Made by a program: the position numbers and the translations under genes. A model generated the notes under the pieces. It was not told where the DNA came from. It made no database searches and was given only the letters and a program-made list of their open reading frames with translations. A DNA stretch of 64,000 nucleotides. It comes from Solidesulfovibrio sp. GTDB taxonomy: Bacteria; Desulfobacterota; Desulfovibrionia; Desulfovibrionales; Desulfovibrionaceae. This document shows positions 9,151 to 16,486 of this stretch, piece after piece. Location of the stretch: the NCBI RefSeq assembly GCF_029978005.1, contig NZ_JARKOZ010000044.1:62001-126000 (forward strand). Direction: 5' to 3'. Positions within the stretch are counted from its first letter, which is position 1. Each line of letters begins with the position of its first letter.

Positions 9151-12100
9151 ATGGCCCCCGGCAACGAGCAAGACCAGCCCGCCCCCCTCCACGGAGACGC
9201 TGAAAAGGAACGAATTCCCAAGGCTCGCCCCACGTCCAGGGTTGTCACCGCAAGGCCCGATCCGCAAGAGCCTTCCCCCGACGATGCCCAGTGCCTGTCC
9301 GAGGACCAAGCCAAGCGAGGGAAGGAGGAGCAGGAGGCCGCCAGGGCATCGGGGCAAACGAGAGCCGTCCCGGTGGTGGGCATCGGCGCCTCGGCCGGCG
9401 GCCTGGCCGCGTTGACCAGTTTCCTCAAGAATCTGCCAGCCAGGACCGGCATCGCCTTCATCCTGGCCCAGCACCGCTCGCCCCTGGCCAAAGACGACAT
9501 CCTCATCCCGCTCCTCAAGTCCCACGCCGCCGTGAACGTGGTGAAAATCCACGACGGCATGCGCATCGAGCCGGACCGGCTGCTCGTGCCCCCTGCCGGG
9601 CGTCTCATGGGCGTTTTCAACGGCCGTATCCAACTCTTCAAGGAGGAGCCGAGCCAGCGCGAGCGGCTGCCCATCGATTTCTTCTTCCGCAGCCTGGCCG
9701 AGGACCTCAAGGAACAGGCCGGCGCGGTGGTGCTCTCCGGCGCGGACACGGACGGCACCTTGGGGGCCAAGGCGGTCAAGGGACTGGGCGGACTGGTCAT
9801 CGTCCAGGACCCGGCCAATGCCGAATTCAACGTCATGCCCGCCAGCGCCGCCCAAGCCGGGGTGGCGGATTTCATCCTGCCGCCGGAAAAGATGCCCGCC
9901 CAGATCATTCAATACATGAAACGGGCCGCCACGACTTCCCGAAGGGGCGCCGCCCAGGGCGAGGAGACGCCCCAGAGCGACCTGGAAAAGGTCCTCCTTA
10001 TCCTGCGCACGAACACCGGCAACGACTTCTCGCCCTACAAACACAAAACCGTGAACCGCCGGATCAAACGGCGCATGGACCTCCAGCAGATTCGCCGACT
10101 CCCGGATTATGCCAAGTTCCTCAAGGAGAATCCCAAGGAAGTCCAGGAGCTGTTTCGCGACCTGCTCATCGGGGTCAGCACTTTTTTCCGGGATGCCGAG
10201 GCGTTCCAGGCCTTCAAGCAGGAACTGGTCAACTACATCAGAGCTCAGCCTGCGGTGAAAAAGCTTTTGCGCTTCTGGGTCCCGGGCTGCTCCAGCGGCG
10301 AGGAGGCCTATTCCCTGGCAATGCTGGCCAAGGAGGCCCTCCTGGAAACCGGGCGGGAATTCGCCATCCAAATCTACGCCACGGACCTTGACGGCCACAG
10401 CATCGAGGGCGCCCGACAGGGAACCTATCCCCTGAACATCGCCTCGGACGTGCCCGAGGAACGGCTGTCGCGTTTTTTTTCCAGGACTGACGCGGGCTAC
10501 AAGATCCGTTCGGAAATCCGGGAGATGATCGTCTTCTCGGTGCAAAACGTCCTGCAGGACCCGCCCTTTTCACGGCTCGACGTGATCTGTTGCCGCAACC
10601 TTCTCATCTATCTGAAGATGCCCGCCCAGAAACGGGTGCTGGCCTTGTTCCACTACGCCCTGGTGGAAGGCGGCCTCCTGTTTTTGGGCACTTCGGAGAG
10701 TTTGGGCAACTTGACGGACTTGTTTCACGAGCAGGACAAAAAGTGGCGCATTTACCTGCGCAAGGTCTCCCACGTGTCTCACGGCCTGTATTCCCGGTCC
10801 ACCCCATTCGCCTTCTCCCGGGCCGATACGGCCGATCAGGCCGGCAACGACGTCGAGCCCGGCCAGGCGCCCGCCCCGAACCCCAGGATCATCGCCGAGC
10901 GCTTCATTCTGGAGAAGTGCACTCCGGCCGCCGTCTTGGCCACCCAATCCGGCGAGATCCTCTACATCCACGGAAGGACCGGCAAATACCTGGAACTGGC
11001 CCCGGGAAAGCCCGCCGCCAACATCTTCACCATGGCCAGGGAGGGCATCAAGGCCGACCTGACCGCAGCCGTGGGCCTGGCCGCCTCTACGAAAAAGGAC
11101 GTGTCGCTGCGCCACCTGGCCGTCAAGATCGACGGCGGAATCCAGCACGCCCAGCTGACCGTCCACTTCGTGACCACCGCGCCCAATGGCCAGAGTCTGC
11201 TTTTGGTCTCCTTCGCCGATGTGGACAAGCCCAGGTGCAGGAAAAAGGCCGAGCTGACCGAGGGGGGCGGACAAAAGAGCCGATACGTCCAGGAATTGGA
11301 ATTGGAACTCCAGGCCATGCGGGAGAACCTCCGGACCGTGTCCGAGGAGTACGCCACCACCACCGAGGAGCTCAAATCCATGAACGAGGAGCTGCAAAGC
11401 TCCAACGAAGAATTGCAAAGCACCAACGAGGAGGTGGAGACGGCCAAGGAAGAAATGCAATCCATAAATGAGGAGCAGGTCACCCTCAATTCGGAACTGC
11501 AAAGCAAGATCGACGAGCTCTCCCATGTCAACAACGACATGTCCAATCTGCTCTCGGGTACGGACATCGCCACCCTGTTCCTGGACGCGGACCTCAACAT
11601 CAAGCGTTTCACTCCGGCCACCCAGCGGATTTTAAACCTCATCCACTCCGATGTGGGCCGGCCGGTGAGCCACATCGCCACCAACCTCAACTACGTGTCC
11701 ATGGTGGATGACGCCCGGCAGGTGCTGGAAACCCTGCGTTCCAAGGAGTTCGAAGTCTGGGCCAAGGACGGGGCCTGGTACCAGATGCGCATCCTGCCCT
11801 ACCGTACGGTGGACAATGTCATCGAAGGCCTGGTTTTGACCTTCAACGACATCACCAAGCTCAAAATGACCGAAAAGCGGGGCGCGCAGGCCCTGGGCCT
11901 GCTCGGCGGCATCATGAACGTCATGCAAACCCCGCTTCTCGTCCTGGACGGGATACTGCGCGTGACCATGGCCAACCATGCCTATTGCATGGGGTTTCAG
12001 ACCACGCCGCGAGAAATCGTCGGCCAGTTTCTTTTTGAAGTGGGAAACGGCATATGGGATGTCCCGGACCTGCGCGAGGCGCTGAAAAATGCCCGGCAGG

Positions 12101-12249
12101 GGCGGCCCGTGACGGAGAACGTCGTCGTGGAGCACGATGTGGCGGGATTCGGCACAGGGGCGTTGCGGGTCGATGTGCGTCTGATTGCGGTCGAGGGCGA
12201 GGAGAGCGCCAATATCCTGCTTACGTTTGCCAAGGAAGGTTCCGGGTAG
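9151..12249 (+). CDS. CheB-CheR-PAS fusion (chemotaxis-like methylesterase/methyltransferase sensor)
   Basis: A protein of about 1,030 residues fusing both receptor-modifying enzymes of chemotaxis. The CheB esterase domain comes first (GIGASAGGLAAL with the catalytic Ser, QHRS, GADTDGTLG with the Asp). Next is the CheR methyltransferase with an S-adenosylmethionine site (VPGCSSGEEAYSLAML) and NLLIYL. A long heptad coiled coil follows (EELKSMNEELQSSNEEL), then two PAS domains. No receiver domain precedes CheB, so control is probably through the coiled coil and PAS domains. The ATG at 9151 has AAAGGA 7 bases upstream; the track ATG at 9133 has a poorly spaced site. Such fusions usually signal to kinases, and a hybrid kinase follows after 43 bases. 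Confidence 0.88.
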   Translation: MAPGNEQDQPAPLHGDAEKERIPKARPTSRVVTARPDPQEPSPDDAQCLSEDQAKRGKEEQEAARASGQTRAVPVVGIGASAGGLAALTSFLKNLPARTGIAFILAQHRSPLAKDDILIPLLKSHAAVNVVKIHDGMRIEPDRLLVPPAGRLMGVFNGRIQLFKEEPSQRERLPIDFFFRSLAEDLKEQAGAVVLSGADTDGTLGAKAVKGLGGLVIVQDPANAEFNVMPASAAQAGVADFILPPEKMPAQIIQYMKRAATTSRRGAAQGEETPQSDLEKVLLILRTNTGNDFSPYKHKTVNRRIKRRMDLQQIRRLPDYAKFLKENPKEVQELFRDLLIGVSTFFRDAEAFQAFKQELVNYIRAQPAVKKLLRFWVPGCSSGEEAYSLAMLAKEALLETGREFAIQIYATDLDGHSIEGARQGTYPLNIASDVPEERLSRFFSRTDAGYKIRSEIREMIVFSVQNVLQDPPFSRLDVICCRNLLIYLKMPAQKRVLALFHYALVEGGLLFLGTSESLGNLTDLFHEQDKKWRIYLRKVSHVSHGLYSRSTPFAFSRADTADQAGNDVEPGQAPAPNPRIIAERFILEKCTPAAVLATQSGEILYIHGRTGKYLELAPGKPAANIFTMAREGIKADLTAAVGLAASTKKDVSLRHLAVKIDGGIQHAQLTVHFVTTAPNGQSLLLVSFADVDKPRCRKKAELTEGGGQKSRYVQELELELQAMRENLRTVSEEYATTTEELKSMNEELQSSNEELQSTNEEVETAKEEMQSINEEQVTLNSELQSKIDELSHVNNDMSNLLSGTDIATLFLDADLNIKRFTPATQRILNLIHSDVGRPVSHIATNLNYVSMVDDARQVLETLRSKEFEVWAKDGAWYQMRILPYRTVDNVIEGLVLTFNDITKLKMTEKRGAQALGLLGGIMNVMQTPLLVLDGILRVTMANHAYCMGFQTTPREIVGQFLFEVGNGIWDVPDLREALKNARQGRPVTENVVVEHDVAGFGTGALRVDVRLIAVEGEESANILLTFAKEGSG

Positions 12250-12292
12250 CAATTCTCAACGCAACCTTTGGTCTTGAAGGTTTACTGGCATT

Positions 12293-14335
12293 ATGGCGAC
12301 GCGCGACATTCTGCTGGCAGGGGCTCCGGCTTTGCTCCTGGAGATGGAGGACCGGCTCAAGGACCTGGGCTACACCGTGGCCGCAACAGCCGCCACGGCC
12401 GAGGAGGCGGCACGCCTCGCCGGGCAGCTGCACCCGCAGGTCGTGCTCCTGGGGGGCGGCAGTCTCGGCGTCGCCGATCCCTCGGCGGCCTGCCGGACCA
12501 TCCGGGCGGCCTCGGCCGCGACCATCGTCCTGGTGGTCCAGGCCATGGAAGCCTCCGCCATGGATCTTGCCCTCGATTCCGGGGCCTCGGCGGTGCTGGT
12601 GAACCCTTTTTGGGACGACCAACTCCGCGCTCACCTCGAGACGGCCCAGCGGGTCGGCCAGGCCGATGATGTCCGGTGCCTGCGCCATAATCTCGACGTG
12701 CACAAGATCGAGCTGGAGCAGCAGAACCAGGAGCTGCGGGAGGCCCGGGACCACATGGAGATCCTGCGCGACAAGTATGTCCAGCTCTATGATTTCGCCC
12801 CGGTAGGCTATATGACGACGACCCGGCATGGACTCGTGTCCGACGCCAACCTCACGGTTTGCGCCATGTTGGGCTCACAGCGATCCCGCATAGTCGGAAG
12901 CCCCTTTTTCCCGTTTCTGGCAAAGGACTCCCAGCCGATCTGGTACTCCCACCTTGCCAAGGTCTTCAAAAGCGGCGGCCGACAGGAATGCGAGCTGACC
13001 CTCCGCTCCGTTGAACCCCATACTGACCTGCAAGCCGTGAGCACGGACCAGCCCGGGCCCGGAGGCGAAACCACCTGCCTGACGGTCCTGGTGGACATCA
13101 GCCAACGCAATCGGGATCGGGAGGACCTGATGCGGGCCAAGCTGGATGCCGAGGCGGCCAGCCGGGCCAAAAGCGATTTTTTGGCCAATATGAGCCACGA
13201 ACTGCGCACCCCCCTGGCCGGCATGCTCGGCATGATCGATCTGGTCCGCCGGGAAGGCGGCCTTGGCAAAAGCGCCGCGGAGTATCTGCTCCTGGCCAGT
13301 GAATCCGGTCGACAGCTCCTCGCCATCATCAACGACATCCTCGATCTGACCCGAATCGAAACAGGACGGCTGGTGCTCTTGCCCGCCCCCTTCGCGGTTC
13401 GCCCGGCCCTGGAAGCGACGTTGGCACTGTTCGCCTCCAGTGCGAAGTCCAAGGGCCTCGCCGTTTCCATGGACGTCTCCCCCGCGGTTCCGGAACATTT
13501 GGTCGGCGATCAGACCCGGCTCGGGCAGGTGCTCACCAACCTGGTGGGCAATGCCGTGAAGTTCACCGATCAAGGCTCTATCACGGTCCGGGTGGCGGTC
13601 ATGGAAGCCCCCGGCCAGGCTGACTCGGCCGGGGTGATGCTCCAGTTCGCCGTGGAGGACACGGGCATCGGCATTGCCCCGGACAAGCAGGAAGCCATCT
13701 TCGAGAGTTTCGTCCAGGTCGATGGCAGCTTCTCCCGGCACTATGGCGGCATGGGGCTGGGGCTCGCCATATCCAAACGGCTGGTGGAGTTCATGGGCGG
13801 GCGCCTCTGGCTGGAGAGTCGGCCGGGCGCCGGGAGCTCCTTTTTCTTCACGGCTTCCTTCCATGCGGTCGAAGCTGCCGAGCCGGCCGAAAAGGCCCCG
13901 GCAAGGCCGACGGAACATCCCTCGGACTCCCTTCGGATCCTGGTGGCCGAGGACGATCCCATCAACCGGTTGTATCTTCGAGTGTCCCTGGAAGACCTGG
14001 GCCATGTCGTGGGGGAGGCGGCCAACGGCAAGGAGGTCCTCGAGAAGCTGGCTCATGGCGCTTTCGATCTGGTGTTCATGGACGTGCAGATGCCGCAACT
14101 GGACGGGGAGGAGGCCACAAAGATCATCCGGCAAACGCCGCCCCCCGGGGTGTCCTCGACGATTCCCATCGTGGCCCTGACCGCCCACGCCCTGGTCGGC
14201 GACCAGGAACGGTTCCTCAAGGCCGGCATGGATAAATACCTCGCCAAACCCGTGTCCTTGAACAAGCTGGTGAAGGTGCTCGCCTGGGCCATGGAAAATC
14301 GGCTCGATGGAAACAAGACCCGACAACCGGGTTGA
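12293..14335 (+). CDS. Hybrid histidine kinase with pseudo-receiver, PAS and C-terminal receiver
   Basis: A 680-residue cytoplasmic hybrid kinase. Residues ~1-120 resemble a receiver fold but carry QVVLLGGGS where the phospho-Asp should be, so this domain is probably a pseudo-receiver. A coiled linker (VHKIELEQQNQEL) and PAS domain (YDFAPVGYMTTT) follow. Next come the HisKA box (NMSHELRTPL) and HATPase boxes (NLVGNAVKF, VEDTGIGI, YGGMGLGLAIS). An active C-terminal receiver ends the protein (RILVAEDDPIN, phospho-Asp in VFMDVQMP, Lys in LAKPV). It lies 43 bases after the CheB-CheR-PAS gene on the same strand, so the two may be cotranscribed and act in one pathway. No output domain is present, so a phosphotransfer partner elsewhere is expected. 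Confidence 0.88.
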   Translation: MATRDILLAGAPALLLEMEDRLKDLGYTVAATAATAEEAARLAGQLHPQVVLLGGGSLGVADPSAACRTIRAASAATIVLVVQAMEASAMDLALDSGASAVLVNPFWDDQLRAHLETAQRVGQADDVRCLRHNLDVHKIELEQQNQELREARDHMEILRDKYVQLYDFAPVGYMTTTRHGLVSDANLTVCAMLGSQRSRIVGSPFFPFLAKDSQPIWYSHLAKVFKSGGRQECELTLRSVEPHTDLQAVSTDQPGPGGETTCLTVLVDISQRNRDREDLMRAKLDAEAASRAKSDFLANMSHELRTPLAGMLGMIDLVRREGGLGKSAAEYLLLASESGRQLLAIINDILDLTRIETGRLVLLPAPFAVRPALEATLALFASSAKSKGLAVSMDVSPAVPEHLVGDQTRLGQVLTNLVGNAVKFTDQGSITVRVAVMEAPGQADSAGVMLQFAVEDTGIGIAPDKQEAIFESFVQVDGSFSRHYGGMGLGLAISKRLVEFMGGRLWLESRPGAGSSFFFTASFHAVEAAEPAEKAPARPTEHPSDSLRILVAEDDPINRLYLRVSLEDLGHVVGEAANGKEVLEKLAHGAFDLVFMDVQMPQLDGEEATKIIRQTPPPGVSSTIPIVALTAHALVGDQERFLKAGMDKYLAKPVSLNKLVKVLAWAMENRLDGNKTRQPG

Positions 14336-14393
14336 TCTTGCCTTCCAGGCGGCGGACATCGGCTCAAGCAGCACCCTGCAGTGTCGTGCGGCG

Positions 14394-14439
14394 AAAAAAA
14401 AAGCGCGCGCAGGATCGATATCGATCCTGCGCGCGAAAA
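14394..14439 (-). terminator. Rho-independent terminator of the PEP-CTERM gene
   Basis: A perfect 16-base palindromic arm pair (CGCGCGCAGGATCGAT and its complement) is followed on the minus strand by nine T residues. It starts about 20 bases after the PEP-CTERM stop codon. It should end the minus-strand transcript and could also partly block readthrough from the hybrid kinase gene that converges on it. Confidence 0.85.
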
Positions 14440-14454
14440 GTCTGGGCTGGGCGG

Positions 14455-14730
14455 TTAAGCGCGCATACGCTTTCTGTAAGCCACCATTCCGAGCAGACCG
14501 GAGCCGAGGAGCAGCATGGTCGCCGGTTCGGGGGTCGCGCCAGGATCGCAACCGCCGCCGCCACCACCACCGCCACCGCCGCCACCACCGCCGTGACCCC
14601 AGCCGTCGCCGCCGTGACCCAATGACTGCGTGGCGTTGAGGTCGAGGCTGTCGGCCGCAGAAGAAACCAGCGCGGTGCTGGCGACAAGAGCAAAGGCAAG
14701 AAGCAGTCCGAGAATACTGTTGCGTAACAT
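14455..14730 (-). CDS. Glycine-rich PEP-CTERM sorted surface protein
   Basis: A 91-residue exosortase substrate. Residues 1-26 are a Sec signal peptide (ILGLLLAFALVASTALVSSA). A short polar segment is followed by HGGDGWGH and 14 consecutive glycines, then one Cys. Last comes the sorting tail: TPEPATMLLLG, a hydrophobic helix and the basic end YRKRMRA. The tail is the PEP-CTERM signal, where exosortase cuts near the PEP and transfers or releases the protein to the envelope. The ATG at 14730 has GGAGGA about 8 bases upstream; the track start at 14745 is too long. It lies after prsR on the same strand but has its own sigma-54 promoter and terminator. It is probably a structural or matrix-linked surface protein. 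Confidence 0.88.
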   Translation of the reverse strand: MLRNSILGLLLAFALVASTALVSSAADSLDLNATQSLGHGGDGWGHGGGGGGGGGGGGGGCDPGATPEPATMLLLGSGLLGMVAYRKRMRA

Positions 14731-14789
14731 TGTGTCTTCCTCCATCGATTAAGTTGTTGCGATGAACTCCTCAGCACTGACAGTGTATT

Positions 14790-14805
14790 AGCATGTTGCG
14801 TGCCA
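14790..14805 (-). promoter_or_regulatory. Sigma-54 (-24/-12) promoter of the PEP-CTERM gene
   Basis: On the minus strand the sequence reads TGGCACGCAACATGCT. It matches the sigma-54 consensus TGGCAC-N5-TTGCW with one mismatch (ATGCT), and it has the required GG-N10-GC spacing. The predicted start site leaves a leader of about 50 bases before the ATG at 14730. The gene immediately upstream encodes PrsR, a sigma-54 activator. Confidence 0.75.
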
Positions 14806-14865
14806 TGCCGTAACATAAAGAAACGTCAGGATATTTTATTGAATTGTCGGGACTTGGCCTGTGGA

Positions 14866-14907
14866 GTTGTAAAGAACGCCAACATTGCGGCTGAAAACTT
14901 TGTCAAC
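14866..14907 (-). promoter_or_regulatory. Possible activator-binding dyad upstream of the sigma-54 promoter
   Basis: The half-sites GTTGTAAAG and CTTTGTCAAC form an imperfect inverted pair about 60-100 bases upstream of the -24 element, a usual distance for an enhancer bound by a FIS-domain activator such as PrsR. The gap between the halves (about 23 bases) is wide, so this is a weak candidate. The rest of the 14806-15083 gap holds no supported gene. Confidence 0.2.
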
Positions 14908-15083
14908 CTTCGGCTGCGTTCATGAAGGGCGTACTGTGCAACATCCTTGCATAATGAAGGAAGCTGGAATGCGGGTCTGCCGCGCCGATAGCCCGCGGCC
15001 CATGGCCTTGCCCACGCGCTCCAGCGCCTGGGCCTGGACAAGCCTGGCTTCCGAGGAGGCCCATTGGCCGCTATGCCGGGATG

Positions 15084-16469
15084 TTACCGATTGCTGAAGG
15101 CTTTCGGATCGATATCGTGCTTGCGCAAGAGATCGTAAAAGGTTGGCCGACTCACCCCAAGAGACTCCGAGGCCTTGACGATGTTTCCTTCGAAGCGCCG
15201 CAGGGCTTGGGCCAGCATCTGCCGCTCCAACTGGGTTCTCGCGTCCCGGAGCGTCTTGTTGGCATTGACGATGCCCGCCGCCGGGAACTCGTCTCCGAAT
15301 CCGAGGCAGGCAGGAGCGATGTACGGTTGCTCGGTCAGGATCACCGCGCGCCGGACCTTGTTTTCCAGTTCACGAACATTGCCCGGCCAGGGATAATTTC
15401 GAATGGCGTCCAAGGCCTGGGGTGAAAACCCCAGGATTTTTTTGGGGAGTTGGCGGCCGTGGATATCCAGGAAGTGATTGGCCAACAACACGACGTCCTC
15501 ACCCCGGTCGCGCAGCGGCGGCAACTGGATGCTGACCACGCCAATACGATAATATAAATCCTCACGAAATTGCCCGAGGCGCATGGCTTCATGAATGTTT
15601 ACATTGGTGGCAGCCAGGACGCGAACGTTGATTTCGATGGTCTTGCGTCCGCCGACTCTTTGAATGCTCATGTCTTGCAGGAAGCGAAGCAGTTTCACCT
15701 GCAGATTCAAAGGCAATTCTCCGATTTCGTCCAGAAACAGCGTGCCGTTCTCGGCATATTCCACTTTGCCCCGCACCGTGCTGGTCGCCCCGGTGAAGGC
15801 CCCGCGCTCGTGGCCGAAAAATTCGGATTCGAGCAGATTTTCAGGAATGGCCCCGCAGTTGATGGATACCAACGCTTGCTCCCGCCGGGAACTTGCCTCG
15901 TGGATGGCCTTGGCCACCAGTTCCTTCCCCGTGCCGGACTCGCCGTAAATGAGAACAGGCGCATCCGAGGCCGCCACCTTGTTGATGAAAGCAAATATTT
16001 CACCCATGGCTTCACAGCCGCCGACAATGCCGTGGACGGGTTTGGGCCCGCGGGCTTGGTTGCGGCGGGGCGGTGGTGCGGAGCCTTCGATCTCCAGACG
16101 ATGGAAGGCCCGTCGGATCATGACCCTGAGTTCCCCGATGTCAACGGGTTTGCGGAAGAAGTCGTAAGCGCCGAGTTCGATGGCCTTTCGGGCGTTGGCC
16201 TCGCCGTCGAATCCCGTGATGACGATGATTTTCGAGGAAGGCCTTTCCGCGATCATTTTTTCCAAACAGCTCACTCCCTGTGACGCGTCTTCGGAGCGAG
16301 GCGGCAACCCCAGGTCAAGAGCAACCACTCCCGGCTTGACCGAGTGGAAGATTTCCATGGCTTCCTTGGCATCCCTGGCGAAATGCAAGACATAGGGGGA
16401 GTTGGAAAGCCCCCATTTGAGCTGCTGCCGGATCTCGTTGTTGTCGTCAACAATGAGGATGTGTGCCAT
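15084..16469 (-). CDS. prsR: PrsR: sigma-54-dependent response regulator of the PEP-CTERM system
   Basis: A 461-residue NtrC-type activator. The receiver (residues 1-~120) has acidic pocket DDNNE, phospho-Asp52 (VVALDLGLP) and Lys in FRKPV. The AAA+ domain has Walker A GESGTGKE, the sigma-54 contact loop GAFTGA, Walker B TLFLDEIGEL and RDRGED. The C-terminal FIS helix-turn-helix ends LGVSRPTFYDLLRKHDI. All elements for sigma-54 activation are intact. It lies 17 bases after prsK and upstream of a PEP-CTERM gene with a -24/-12 promoter, the setting of the known PrsK/PrsR pair that controls PEP-CTERM genes. That setting, more than the sequence itself, supports the specific name. Confidence 0.9.
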   Translation of the reverse strand: MAHILIVDDNNEIRQQLKWGLSNSPYVLHFARDAKEAMEIFHSVKPGVVALDLGLPPRSEDASQGVSCLEKMIAERPSSKIIVITGFDGEANARKAIELGAYDFFRKPVDIGELRVMIRRAFHRLEIEGSAPPPRRNQARGPKPVHGIVGGCEAMGEIFAFINKVAASDAPVLIYGESGTGKELVAKAIHEASSRREQALVSINCGAIPENLLESEFFGHERGAFTGATSTVRGKVEYAENGTLFLDEIGELPLNLQVKLLRFLQDMSIQRVGGRKTIEINVRVLAATNVNIHEAMRLGQFREDLYYRIGVVSIQLPPLRDRGEDVVLLANHFLDIHGRQLPKKILGFSPQALDAIRNYPWPGNVRELENKVRRAVILTEQPYIAPACLGFGDEFPAAGIVNANKTLRDARTQLERQMLAQALRRFEGNIVKASESLGVSRPTFYDLLRKHDIDPKAFSNR

Positions 16470-16486
16470 GTCTTCGACCCCTGCCG

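Noticed and set aside
9124-10545. 473-residue minus-strand ORF
   Set aside because: Shadow of the CheB-CheR-PAS gene, which has clear catalytic motifs on the plus strand.
14541-14600. CRISPR-like or satellite repeat
   Set aside because: The repetition is just GGN glycine codons inside the PEP-CTERM gene.
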